NCBI GenBank assembly: GCA_026004675.1
Contig: BPJP01000010.1
Coordinates: 143,697 to 207,696, forward strand
Direction of reading: 5' to 3'
From: Gemmatales bacterium
GTDB taxonomy: Bacteria > Planctomycetota > Planctomycetia > Gemmatales > Gemmataceae
DNA: 64,000 nt
In this document: piece after piece, positions 8,482-17,600 of the stretch
Layout of the letters: every line of letters begins with the position of its first letter
Position numbering within the stretch: position 1 is the first letter of the stretch
Notes under the pieces: model-generated
Seen by the model: the letters and a program-made list of their open reading frames with translations, nothing else
Database searches by the model: none
Told to the model about the DNA's origin: nothing
Translations under genes and position numbers: made by a program

Positions 8482-9108
8482 ATGAACGAAACGAACGAGC
8501 GGAGGGATCCCGCAGAGACGCCGTCGGAAGACCACGGTGCGGACGACAACGCTGAACAAAGGGGCGACCAAGAAGCCGTTGCCAGCGAAGCTGGCGGATT
8601 CTCTGTTGGTGAGCAAGCCGAAGCAACCTCCGCATCAGAAGATTGTTCGGCAACGCGGCGCGGCTTTCTCACCAAAGTGTCCTCCGCCGCGATGCTGACG
8701 GGGCTGGCCGCCAGCTATGGTACGCTGGCAGTCATGGCCGGTAAATTCCTTTATGTGAGTCGCCCGCTGAAAAAAGCGTGGCTGTACGTGACTTCGCTGG
8801 ACCAGCTTCGACCGGGAGAAGCCATGTCGTTTGTCATGCCCACTGGACAGCGTATCAGCCTGCGCCGGCGCGGGAAGGAAGGAACGGCCGACGACTTTCT
8901 GGCATTGTCGAGCGTCTGTCCTCACTTGGGTTGTCGCGTGCATTGGGAGGTGCAGAATAACCGCTACTTTTGCCCTTGCCACAATGGCGTGTTCACTCCC
9001 GAGGGCGTTGCTGTCGCGGGGCCGCCAGCAGATGCCGGGCAATCGCTGTTCGCATTTCCGATCAAGGTGGAAAACGGTCTGGTTTTTGTCGAGGCACCAA
9101 TCGAATGA
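8482..9108 (+). CDS. Rieske iron-sulfur protein
   Basis: A 208-residue Rieske [2Fe-2S] subunit of a cytochrome bc-type complex, which takes one electron from quinol. Cluster ligands are in CPHLGC (146-151) and CPCHNG (164-169), including the two cysteines able to form the usual disulfide. A twin-arginine sequence (TRRGFLTK, R59/R60) precedes a hydrophobic helix (about 66-90) that would be the Tat-exported membrane anchor. The first 55 residues are acidic and low in complexity, unusual for the family. ATG 8482 is chosen because GGGAG stands upstream and the open frame before it is Arg-rich filler. It overlaps the cytochrome b gene by four bases (ATGA), so the two are made together. Confidence 0.93.
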   Translation: MNETNERRDPAETPSEDHGADDNAEQRGDQEAVASEAGGFSVGEQAEATSASEDCSATRRGFLTKVSSAAMLTGLAASYGTLAVMAGKFLYVSRPLKKAWLYVTSLDQLRPGEAMSFVMPTGQRISLRRRGKEGTADDFLALSSVCPHLGCRVHWEVQNNRYFCPCHNGVFTPEGVAVAGPPADAGQSLFAFPIKVENGLVFVEAPIE

Positions 9109-10151
9109 AGTTCAAGGACTGGCTGTACGAACGGTTTCCCGTGCGCGGCGAGGAATTGCGCGAGTTGACCAATGAGCCGGTTCCCAATCACTTGAAACGT
9201 TGGTGGTTCTGTCTGGGAGGAACGCCTGCTTATTTGTTCGTGGTGCAGATCGTTACCGGCATCCTGTTGGCGATCTACTACCAGCCAACCCAGGCCAGCG
9301 CCTATGCTTCTGTCCGCCGTATTACCGAGGTGGAAACTTATGGTTGGTATTTCCGCGGGTTGCACAAATGGGGAGCAACCCTGATGATTGCCGCCGTCAT
9401 TCTCCACCAGATTCGCGTTTTTTTCACGGGGGCGTATCGCAAGCCGCGCGAACTCAACTGGATTGTCGGCATGTGCCTGCTGGTGTGCACTTTGATGCTC
9501 GGCTTCACCGGTTATTGTCTCGTGTACGAGCAGCTCAGCTACTGGGGAGCGAAAGTCGGAGCCAACATTGCCGAAACCGTCCCTGCAATCGGGCCGTTCG
9601 CCAAGAAAATGCTGCTTGGCGGCGAAGATTACAACGAACGCACCCTGCCACGCTTCTTCATTCTTCATGCTGCCATCCTGCCGGTGACAATGATGGTGCT
9701 CCTGGCCCTTCACATCTTGCTGGTTCGGCTGCACGGCGTCACTGAATACCGCTTCCAAGCGGACCCGCCCGATCAACCGGACCACTATCAGTTTTATCCC
9801 GATCACCTCTACACCGAACTGGCCATCGGCTTGGTGCTCATGGTGATCTTGAGCGTCTTGGCGACGGTGTTTCCTCCTGTTTTGGGGCCTCCCGCCGATC
9901 CGTTGACGACCCCTGAGGTGATCAAGCCCGAGTGGTTTTTTTACGTCGCGTTTCGCTGGTTGAAACTTTTTTCCGGAACGGTGGCAGTCTTGAGCATGGG
10001 CTTCATCGTAGCGGCGATGTTCGTTTGGCCGTTCCTCGATGCGATGATCCGGCGCCGGTGGCCGAATAGCGAAGCAAGCGTTTGGATCGGCATCGTCGTT
10101 GCTTTGACGATCGTCGCTTTGACGATTTGGGAAGCCTTCGTTCCCCATTGA
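9105..10151 (+). CDS. Cytochrome b6-like protein with fused subunit IV region
   Basis: A 348-residue membrane cytochrome b that oxidises quinol together with the Rieske protein. Haem ligands are H87 and H101, and H188 and H203. The 14-residue gap within the second pair is the spacing of cytochrome b6 rather than mitochondrial cytochrome b. C36 in FCLGG matches the Cys that covalently holds the extra haem c_n (c_i) in b6f and Bacillus-type complexes. The Qo-site motif is PEW (275-277) in the C-terminal, subunit-IV-like part, here fused to the b6-like part. About eight membrane helices are visible. It starts inside the Rieske stop codon and is followed 63 bases later by the octahaem cytochrome. 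Confidence 0.93.
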   Translation: MKFKDWLYERFPVRGEELRELTNEPVPNHLKRWWFCLGGTPAYLFVVQIVTGILLAIYYQPTQASAYASVRRITEVETYGWYFRGLHKWGATLMIAAVILHQIRVFFTGAYRKPRELNWIVGMCLLVCTLMLGFTGYCLVYEQLSYWGAKVGANIAETVPAIGPFAKKMLLGGEDYNERTLPRFFILHAAILPVTMMVLLALHILLVRLHGVTEYRFQADPPDQPDHYQFYPDHLYTELAIGLVLMVILSVLATVFPPVLGPPADPLTTPEVIKPEWFFYVAFRWLKLFSGTVAVLSMGFIVAAMFVWPFLDAMIRRRWPNSEASVWIGIVVALTIVALTIWEAFVPH

Positions 10152-10214
10152 TGTGTTGCTGGATGTCATTCTCCTGTCCAAAGGGCAGATTCAACCAAAA
10201 AGCGGAGATCATGC

Positions 10215-11804
10215 ATGAGTTTGGAAATGAAACGTATCATAATTGCCGTCCTTAGTATCATCTTCCTGCTGTCGCTGGTACTTGTGCAGTGGGCGGAAGT
10301 CGCACGCAAGCGCGCTGAAGTAGGACTGGCGGAGGCTCCTGTAGTCATTCCGCAAAGCTCGCGAGCATGTGTCGACTGCCACAAACAAAGCACGCCGGGC
10401 ATCATCGATCACTGGAAAACCAGCACTCATGCCCACAAAGGAATTGGCTGCGTCGAATGCCACCAGGCCGAGCACGGCGACGTGGATGGTTTCATGCACT
10501 ACGGCGCGCAAATCGCTACCGTGGTGACACCGCGCGATTGTTCCCGCTGCCATCCCACCGAATTCGCGGAATTCAGCCGCAGCCACCACGCCAAAGGAGG
10601 TAACATCCTGGCTTCTCTCGATAATTATCTGGCCGAAGTCGTTGAAGGTGCCCGTGTGCCTTTCAATCCGCACGGCGCTACTCCCGGCATGGCGGTCAAA
10701 GAAGTCAATGGCATGGCGGCGGCTTTCACAGGCTGCCAGCAATGCCACGGCAGCAAAGTCGCTCTCCAAGCCACCGATGGCGGCATGATCACAGTGACCG
10801 ACCTCAAACCTGACAAGAATGGCAAACCGACGAATCAAGAGGCGGTCGCTCGTATTCTCAAAGACCAGAACGGCCGCCCCCTTTATCATCCCAGCACATG
10901 GCCCAACACTGGCATCGGGCGACTGAACCTCGACGGCTCCAAAGGATCTTGCTCTGCCTGTCACTCGCGGCACGACTTCTCGCCCCGTCGCGCCAGACAG
11001 CCTGAGAACTGCGGCAAATGTCACCTCGGACCCGACCACCCGCAAAAAGAAATCTATGAAGAATCCAAACACGGAGTCGCCTATCGCGATCTTCGGGATT
11101 CGATGAATCTCGATTCGCCCACTTGGGTGCTTGGTCGAGATTATTCGCAAGCTCCGACCTGCGCTACTTGCCATATGTCGGGCCATACCCGAAACGATGG
11201 CAAAGTCACCCACGATCCAGGACAGCGTATTTCGTGGAGCAACCGGCCACCCGTCAGCCTGCTCATGGATACCAACGCCGACCATGAAATCGTCAAGGAA
11301 ACGGATCCCGCCAAACGCCGAGAGCTGATCGTCGACACCTGGCAGGCGAAACGGTCCCGGATGAAGGAGGTTTGCTCGCACTGCCACACGCCGGACTATG
11401 TCAACGCCTTTTACAAGCAATATGACGACTTCGTCATCCTTTATAACGAGAAGTTCGCCAAACCGGGGCAGGCATTGATGCAGGAAATGTACAAACAGAA
11501 GCTGCTGACCAAGACGAATTTCGACGAGGAACTGGAGTGGACCTGGTTCTATTTATGGCACCACGAGGGACGACGGGCTCGGCATGGTGCATCGATGATG
11601 GCACCCGATTATGCCCATTGGCATGGTACGTACGAAGTTGCTGAGCGGTTTTACATGCACATGATCCCGCAAATCCGCGAGATTTGTGCCCACGCAAAAA
11701 AGGATGGCAAAGAAGCGGAACAAGAAGCGGTTCTGAAACTGCTCGACGATATCTTGTCTCGTCCGGAGCATGCGTGGTTCAAGAGCCGAGCGGCAAAGAA
11801 ATGA
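10215..11804 (+). CDS. Membrane-anchored octahaem cytochrome c, HAO family
   Basis: A 529-residue multihaem cytochrome with one N-terminal membrane helix (about 7-26). Eight CxxCH sites start at residues 52, 79, 109, 174, 246, 266, 316 and 387. The C-terminal helical region holds WHHEGRRARHGASMM and DYAHWHG (465-471), features of the hydroxylamine-oxidoreductase family that also includes the epsilon-Hao nitrite reductases and anammox HAO-like proteins. Whether the tyrosine cross-link needed for a P460-type oxidising haem is present needs an alignment. GGAG lies 8 bases before ATG 10215. Placed directly after Rieske and cytochrome b genes, it probably receives electrons from the quinol-oxidising complex and reduces a nitrogen compound or a periplasmic carrier; that role is inferred. 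Confidence 0.9.
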   Translation: MSLEMKRIIIAVLSIIFLLSLVLVQWAEVARKRAEVGLAEAPVVIPQSSRACVDCHKQSTPGIIDHWKTSTHAHKGIGCVECHQAEHGDVDGFMHYGAQIATVVTPRDCSRCHPTEFAEFSRSHHAKGGNILASLDNYLAEVVEGARVPFNPHGATPGMAVKEVNGMAAAFTGCQQCHGSKVALQATDGGMITVTDLKPDKNGKPTNQEAVARILKDQNGRPLYHPSTWPNTGIGRLNLDGSKGSCSACHSRHDFSPRRARQPENCGKCHLGPDHPQKEIYEESKHGVAYRDLRDSMNLDSPTWVLGRDYSQAPTCATCHMSGHTRNDGKVTHDPGQRISWSNRPPVSLLMDTNADHEIVKETDPAKRRELIVDTWQAKRSRMKEVCSHCHTPDYVNAFYKQYDDFVILYNEKFAKPGQALMQEMYKQKLLTKTNFDEELEWTWFYLWHHEGRRARHGASMMAPDYAHWHGTYEVAERFYMHMIPQIREICAHAKKDGKEAEQEAVLKLLDDILSRPEHAWFKSRAAKK

Positions 11805-11835
11805 CGGCCAGGGCTAGGACTGGGTAGCGCCTGCG

Positions 11836-12216
11836 CTATTCGGGTGAAGTTGTCAACGGGATGTCGATCTGGTTGTTGCCCGACTGGACGGTGTACTTCA
11901 ATCCTGATTCTTCCTTGCGGGTGTATTTGGCGGGGACGAGCAATTTGCCAACGGCCTCGATCATCGGGTTTTCATTTTGTTCAGGCATGGAGGTGGCGAC
12001 GACGGTGACGAAATACTCTCCGGCGGGCATCTCGGCGCGATAAGAGCCGTCGTTTTGAATCTGGCCGTAAGCCACCGTTTTGCCGTCAGTGGAAATCCAC
12101 GTCACGGTCCCCGTGACGAGGGGTTCACCATCAAGCGTCACATTTCCGCTGACCACGGCTCGGCCACCGCCGCAACCTGCAATCAAAGCAACGAAAATCA
12201 ACAACGTCAACCGCAT
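11836..12216 (-). CDS. Small lipoprotein, carboxypeptidase-regulatory-like
   Basis: A 126-residue lipoprotein. The signal ends in a lipobox (ALIAGC, Cys at residue 15) followed by Gly residues. The mature part is a single beta-rich domain (VSGNVTLDGEPLVTGTVTW, then GSYRAEMPAGEYFVTV), typical of the small carboxypeptidase-regulatory-like lipoproteins of planctomycetes. ATG 12216 is chosen because it begins the signal peptide; the open frame upstream is spurious. It lies 23 bases after the DUF1559 stop on the same strand. This pairing is common in planctomycete genomes and suggests a shared envelope function that is not known. It converges with the octahaem gene. Confidence 0.8.
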   Translation of the reverse strand: MRLTLLIFVALIAGCGGGRAVVSGNVTLDGEPLVTGTVTWISTDGKTVAYGQIQNDGSYRAEMPAGEYFVTVVATSMPEQNENPMIEAVGKLLVPAKYTRKEESGLKYTVQSGNNQIDIPLTTSPE

Positions 12217-12239
12217 GGTGATCTGGATCGCTGATGGCG

Positions 12240-13139
12240 TTATGGGACCGAAACACTTTCGCCACCGGCCTTCGTGCTCAAAGCGCGATAAGTGCTGTAG
12301 TTGATCGTTTGGGATATATAGCGAACCGAACCGTCGGCAAGGCAAAAATTAGCACCTCCTGGATGCCGGCTGCGGAAGGACATCACATTCCACCATTGCG
12401 TTGGTGTCGGCGGATCGGGCATGTAGTTCAAGGGTGCGTGACAGCTGGCATAATCCCCGTTGGCATAGTAGGCCATCGAATGGTAGTTGTGTTCGGGAAT
12501 ATCTTCGCCGATCATGAACGTGTTGGAGGTTCCGTCAATAATATCATCCAGCCGAATTGGTTCGAGATAAGTAGAGCGGTAAAACAGGCCGTTGTTGCCG
12601 GTCGTCCAGTGCCGATCCGGTTCGGTGCCAGGATGGATGCTGCGTGATCCTCCCATACGGGTATCCCCAATGACGCCTTTATAGCTGGTCAAGGCGACCG
12701 GAATGCCGGACCACTGGAATTGCTGGGTCGAAAGCTGGCGAACCGATTCGTCCGACGGACATTGCAGAATCGGCAGCTGCGTTTTGGCCGCCGCCCGGCA
12801 AGAGGGATGATTGATGCCCGCGTACGAGAAAAAAGCACCGTTGAAACCCACTTCGAATTGGCGGTAAAGGTTCTGTTGTTCCAGAAACGGCAGACTGTGC
12901 AGAATCCAACCGGCGCCGCTCTTTCCATGCCACGGGTTGTAGCTGATCGGCAGAAAATTAGAGGCATCGTGATAGGCGTGAACCGCCACGCCTAGTTGTT
13001 TCAAATTGTTGACGCAGCGCAGCCGGTTGGCGGCTTCACGAACCTTTTGAACCGCTGGCAACAGAAGCCCAACCAGTACGCCAATGATTGCAATGACGAC
13101 AAGTAACTCGATTAACGTGAAACCGGCTGTCCTTCTCAT
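12240..13139 (-). CDS. DUF1559 prepilin-like protein
   Basis: A 299-residue protein with a type IV pilin/pseudopilin leader (RRTAGFTLIELLVVIAIIG), cleaved after Gly before Phe by a prepilin peptidase. A DUF1559 domain follows. The family's C-terminal sequence is seen as HPGGANFCLADGSVRYIS (H, nine residues, then DG). A strong GAGAGGA site precedes ATG 13139. Hundreds of paralogues are typical of a planctomycete genome, and their role is unclear; they may form pseudopilus-like or surface structures. It heads a two-gene unit with the lipoprotein downstream. It is not specially linked to the Tad locus, whose pilins have a different leader. Confidence 0.93.
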   Translation of the reverse strand: MRRTAGFTLIELLVVIAIIGVLVGLLLPAVQKVREAANRLRCVNNLKQLGVAVHAYHDASNFLPISYNPWHGKSGAGWILHSLPFLEQQNLYRQFEVGFNGAFFSYAGINHPSCRAAAKTQLPILQCPSDESVRQLSTQQFQWSGIPVALTSYKGVIGDTRMGGSRSIHPGTEPDRHWTTGNNGLFYRSTYLEPIRLDDIIDGTSNTFMIGEDIPEHNYHSMAYYANGDYASCHAPLNYMPDPPTPTQWWNVMSFRSRHPGGANFCLADGSVRYISQTINYSTYRALSTKAGGESVSVP

Positions 13140-13391
13140 GGTTCCTCTCCCGGCTTATTGGCGACTTCTTCGAGTCTAATACGACGCGGGCGGCAAGGCA
13201 AAGCCTTTTGACAGAAATCACCAGCGTTGCGGTCTGCCGGGAACAGACCGGCCAGCCAGATTTTCCGGTTGTAACACGGCAGAACGGAATTTTTTTCATC
13301 TGCCTCGATGTTGGTTATAGCCTCAGAATGTTAAACTGGGTAAATTGGTCAGATAGAAAGATTTAGCTGTGTTGATTGTTTGCCATTTGCC

Positions 13392-14657
13392 ATGAATGCC
13401 GCCGCCACTGCGAAAGACTTGAACGATCCTGAATTGCAGCGTCGCATCAACGCTCTGCGCGCTATCGATAACTACACCAACTGGTTCTATCTCTTTCGCG
13501 AGTACCTCTTGCTAGGCACGATCATCGGTAGCGCCATTTTTTTCTTTTGGAATCGGGCCGAATGGGGACTGGCGTGGTATTGGGACATTCCCGTTGCCCT
13601 GGTCGCTATCGTCCTGGTCGGCGCCGGTCAACATCGCCTGACCAATATCGCCCACGAAGCCAGCCACTATATGCTTTTCCGCAATCGGCTGCTGAACGAA
13701 TTCGTCTCGGATTGGTTTGCGATGTTTCCCATGCTAAGCTGCACGCACCATTATCGCTTGCAGCATCTGGCCCATCATCAGTTCGTCAACGATCCGGAAC
13801 GAGACCCGGACGTTTTTCAAATGAGCGAAAGCGGGCACCGCTACGAATTCCCCATGCCTCCGGGGCAGTTCATTTGGGAATGCGTTCTCAAGCAATTTCT
13901 CTGGTTCCCGAAACTCATTCGCTATATCCGCGTTCGGGCTAAATATAATGCGACCGGAACGGGCAAAGGGCCTTATCGAATGAACAAACGGCCCAAAGTG
14001 TTGATCCTGGTCGGCGTAGCCTATTTGCTTTCTTTAGTGGCGGTGCTGGCTGTCCTGGTGATGATCGGCAATCCCTGGCTGCTCGGGTTGGTGCCGATCG
14101 CGATGCTCGCGTCGATTCTCGCCTTTTATGCCCTCGTACCCGACCGGTGGTACTTGCATTGCCTGGTTAAATCAGACATTCCGCCACGTTGGATGAGCCT
14201 GTTGCGCGTTACGCATATGACTTTGGCGTTGTCCGCAATCGCCTGGTTGACCTATCTGACCGACAAGCCGTGGTGGCTATACGCGATCGTGCTCTGGCTT
14301 GTGCCGATGGTGACATCGTTTTCGTTTTTCATGATCCTGCGCCAAGTGGTGCAACATGGCAACGCCGGTCGTGATCGCCTCACCAACACACGCATCTTCA
14401 ACGTCAATTGGCTGATCCGCATGGCCGTCTTTCCACTTGGGATGGATTACCATCTGCCTCATCACATGTTTCCCATGGTGCCGCACTATCGGCTCAAGCA
14501 GCTGCACCAATTGTTGATGCAGACGGAATCGTACCGTAGCAACGCCGTCGTGGTGGAAGGTTATTTTCGTCACCGCACGAAACCGCCGCAGCATCCAACC
14601 GTTGTCGAATTGATGTCGCAACCGGCGAGGCAACCAGTAATGAACACGTCGACATGA
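13392..14657 (+). CDS. Fatty acid desaturase family membrane protein
   Basis: A 421-residue integral-membrane di-iron desaturase or hydroxylase. Three histidine clusters are visible: HEASH, HYRLQHLAHH, and a final HLPHHMF. At least four membrane helices lie between and around them. The chosen start is ATG 13392 (MNAAATAKDL); a TTG at 13380 would add four residues and no clear ribosome binding site decides between them. The spacing and the HLPHH box resemble acyl-lipid or carotenoid-type desaturases, but substrate assignment is not possible. The last codon overlaps the RND transporter start by four bases (ATGA), so the two are co-translated, an unusual pairing. Confidence 0.88.
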   Translation: MNAAATAKDLNDPELQRRINALRAIDNYTNWFYLFREYLLLGTIIGSAIFFFWNRAEWGLAWYWDIPVALVAIVLVGAGQHRLTNIAHEASHYMLFRNRLLNEFVSDWFAMFPMLSCTHHYRLQHLAHHQFVNDPERDPDVFQMSESGHRYEFPMPPGQFIWECVLKQFLWFPKLIRYIRVRAKYNATGTGKGPYRMNKRPKVLILVGVAYLLSLVAVLAVLVMIGNPWLLGLVPIAMLASILAFYALVPDRWYLHCLVKSDIPPRWMSLLRVTHMTLALSAIAWLTYLTDKPWWLYAIVLWLVPMVTSFSFFMILRQVVQHGNAGRDRLTNTRIFNVNWLIRMAVFPLGMDYHLPHHMFPMVPHYRLKQLHQLLMQTESYRSNAVVVEGYFRHRTKPPQHPTVVELMSQPARQPVMNTST

Positions 14658-17600
14658 TATCGCGCTTTTTCATCAACAGACCCATCGGCGCCGCGGTTCT
14701 GGCGATTGTCATCGTCATTGTCGGCGGAGTAGCGCTGCGTGCTTTGCCGATCGCCCAGTATCCGGAGATCACGCCACCGACAGTCAAAGTAACAACGAGC
14801 TATCCGGGCGCCAACGCCCAGGTCTTGGCCGACACCGTGGCAGCCCCCATCGAGCAGCAGGTCAACGGCGTCGAAGGCATGATCTACATGTCGTCTACCA
14901 GTGCCAACGACGGCACCTACAACCTGACGGTGACCTTCGCAGTCGGCACCGATCTCGACATGGCCCAGGTACTTGTTCAAAACCGGGTGTCCATCGCGTT
15001 GCCGCAACTTCCCGAAGAAGTCAAACGCCAAGGGGTTATTACGAAGAAACAGTCGACGAGCATCCTGCTTTTCATTGCCTTGTCTTCACCGGATGGGAGT
15101 TTCGACAGTCTTCAGCTGACCAACTACGCTTCGCAGAATATCAAAGACGAACTGGCACGGATTCCCGGGGTTGGCGATGTTGCTGTTTTCGGTGCCGCCG
15201 ACTACAGCATGCGCGTTTGGCTGGACCCCAATAAACTTGAGACGCATCATGTCACCGCCAGCGATGTTATCAATGCCATTTCCGCTCAAAACGTCCAGGT
15301 CGCAGCGGGACAGATCGGCCAGCCGCCAGCCGCAAAGGGACAGGCGTTCCAATACACCATCAACGTACGTGGCCGACTAAAAACGCCCGAGGAGTTCGGC
15401 GATATTGTCGTCCGCACCGCGCCGGATGCCGGCGGCCAGTACCTCCGCGTTCGCGATCTCGTCGATTCCGTGCGGTTCGAAGTGGCGCCGGGTCGAATCG
15501 AATACCGCCCGCGGATCGAATTAGGAGGCAAAGACTACAGCCAATTTTCGGAAAAGAACGGCCGACCGGCGGCCAGCATCGCCGTCTACCAGCTCCCAGG
15601 CGCCAACGCCTTGGAAGTCGCCGACAAGGTCCGCGACCGCATGACCGAACTTTCCGAACGCTTTCCCCAGGGCATCACCTACGACATCCCTTTCGATACG
15701 ACGCGATTCGTGACGGCTTCGATCGACGAAGTCTATGAGACGCTCTATATCGCCGCCGCTCTCGTTTTCCTCGTGGTCTACGTGTTCTTGCAAGACTTGC
15801 GTTCCACACTGATACCGGCCATCACCATCCCCGTTTCCTTGATCGGTACCTTTGCCGTCATGGCGGCGCTGGGCTTTTCGCTCAACATGCTTACCCTCTT
15901 CGGCTTGGTGCTGGCGATCGGCATCGTTGTCGATGACGCTATCGTCGTCGTCGAAAACACGACTCGTCACATCGAAGAAGGCGGATTGTCTTCCAAGGAG
16001 GCGACGATCAAAGCCATGGAAGAAGTCACCGGGCCAGTGATCGCCACCACGCTTGTGCTGATGTCGGTGTTTATCCCATCGTCCTTTCAGCCCGGAATCA
16101 CAGGGCAATTGTACCGCCAGTTCGCCTTGACGATAGCCGCTTCGACGTTTTTCAGTTCGATCAATGCCTTGACGCTCAGCCCGGCGCTTTGTGCCCTGCT
16201 CTTGCGACCGCCGACCGAGAAGCGATTCTGGTTTTTCCGCGGGTTCAATCGAATCTTCATGCACTGTGAAAATTTCTACGAAAAGGTAGTCGGCCATCTC
16301 GCTCGGCGGACGATCCTGGTGCTCATTTTGTTTGTGGCGTTGATCGTTGCCGCCGGCTGGGGCTTTATCACTTTGCCTACCGGCTTTTTGCCCGAAGAAG
16401 ACCAGGGGTACGTCGTAGCCGGTGTTCAGCTTCCCGATGCCGCCTCGCAAGAGCGGACTCGCCAGGTTGTCGACAAGATCAACGAAATGCTGGCGGAACA
16501 GCAAAAGTCCGGAGCGGTCGCCGACTGGATCACCATTGGTGGTTATTCGCTCCTCGATTCCGCTAATGCGTCGAACGCAGCAACGGTGTATATAGTGATG
16601 AAGCCCTGGGACGAACGCACCGACGAGCGCTTGCAGCAGAAGGCCGTCGTGCAGCGGTTGCGTCAGGAATTCGCCCGCATTCGACAAGGAATCGTTTTCG
16701 TGGTTGTGCCACCGGCGATCCAAGGACTTGGAGTCGCGGGGGGCTTTCAGATGCAGATTCAAGACCGCGCGGCTCAGGGCATGGAAGAACTGCAAGTCGT
16801 GGTGGACAACCTGATGGATGCCGCTGCGAGGCAGTCGGGACTGGCACCGCCAACGACGACCTTTCGCGCCAACGTGCCGCAAATCTTCGCCGACGTCAAT
16901 CGCACCAAAGTCATGCGTCTTGGCATCCCATTGAGCGAAGTCTTCGGCACTATGCAAGCATACCTGGGCTCGGCGTATGTGAACGATTTCAATCTCGCCG
17001 GACGCACTTATCAAGTACGCGTCCAGGCCGACTACCCCTACCGCGTCAAGGTAGAGGACATCGATCGGCTGTACGTTCGCAACAAGAAAGGGGAGATGGT
17101 GCCGCTGAGCACGGTTGTCAGCATCCGGCGAACAGTTGGGCCTCAGATCATCACGCGCTATAACCTTTATCCGTCGGCAGCGATCACGGGAGAAGCCGCT
17201 CCTGGCTATAGTTCCGGCGAAGCGTTGTCTCTGATGGAACAGCTGGCGAAGGCCGAGTTGCCCCCAACGATGGGGTTTGAATGGACCGGCATGTCGTATC
17301 AAGAGAAGCAGATCGACCCGGCCGTGGTAGCAGGTATTTTCGCCCTGGCAGTTGTTCTGGTTTATCTGGTGCTGGCATTTCAGTACGAAAGCTGGACGAT
17401 GCCAGCAGCGGTCATTCTATCGGTTCCTCTCGCCCTTTTAGGGGCGGTGGCAGCGGTCGCCGTGCGACAGATGGATAACAATACCTACACTCAAATTGGC
17501 ATCGTGTTGTTGATCGCCTTGGCCAGCAAGAACGCCATCCTGATTGTGGAATTTGCAAGCGAGATTCGCCACTCCGGCGCGGGAATCATCGAGTCTGCCA

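Noticed and set aside
11825..11838. Inverted repeat TAGCGC-CT-GCGCTA between the octahaem and lipoprotein genes as a two-way terminator
   Set aside because: The loop is only two bases (four with a shorter stem), there is no T run on either side, and it overlaps the lipoprotein stop codon.
15521..17302. 593-codon open frame opposite the RND gene
   Set aside because: It is antisense to a full-length transporter and its product is rich in His, Asp and Arg as expected for antisense of GC-rich coding DNA.
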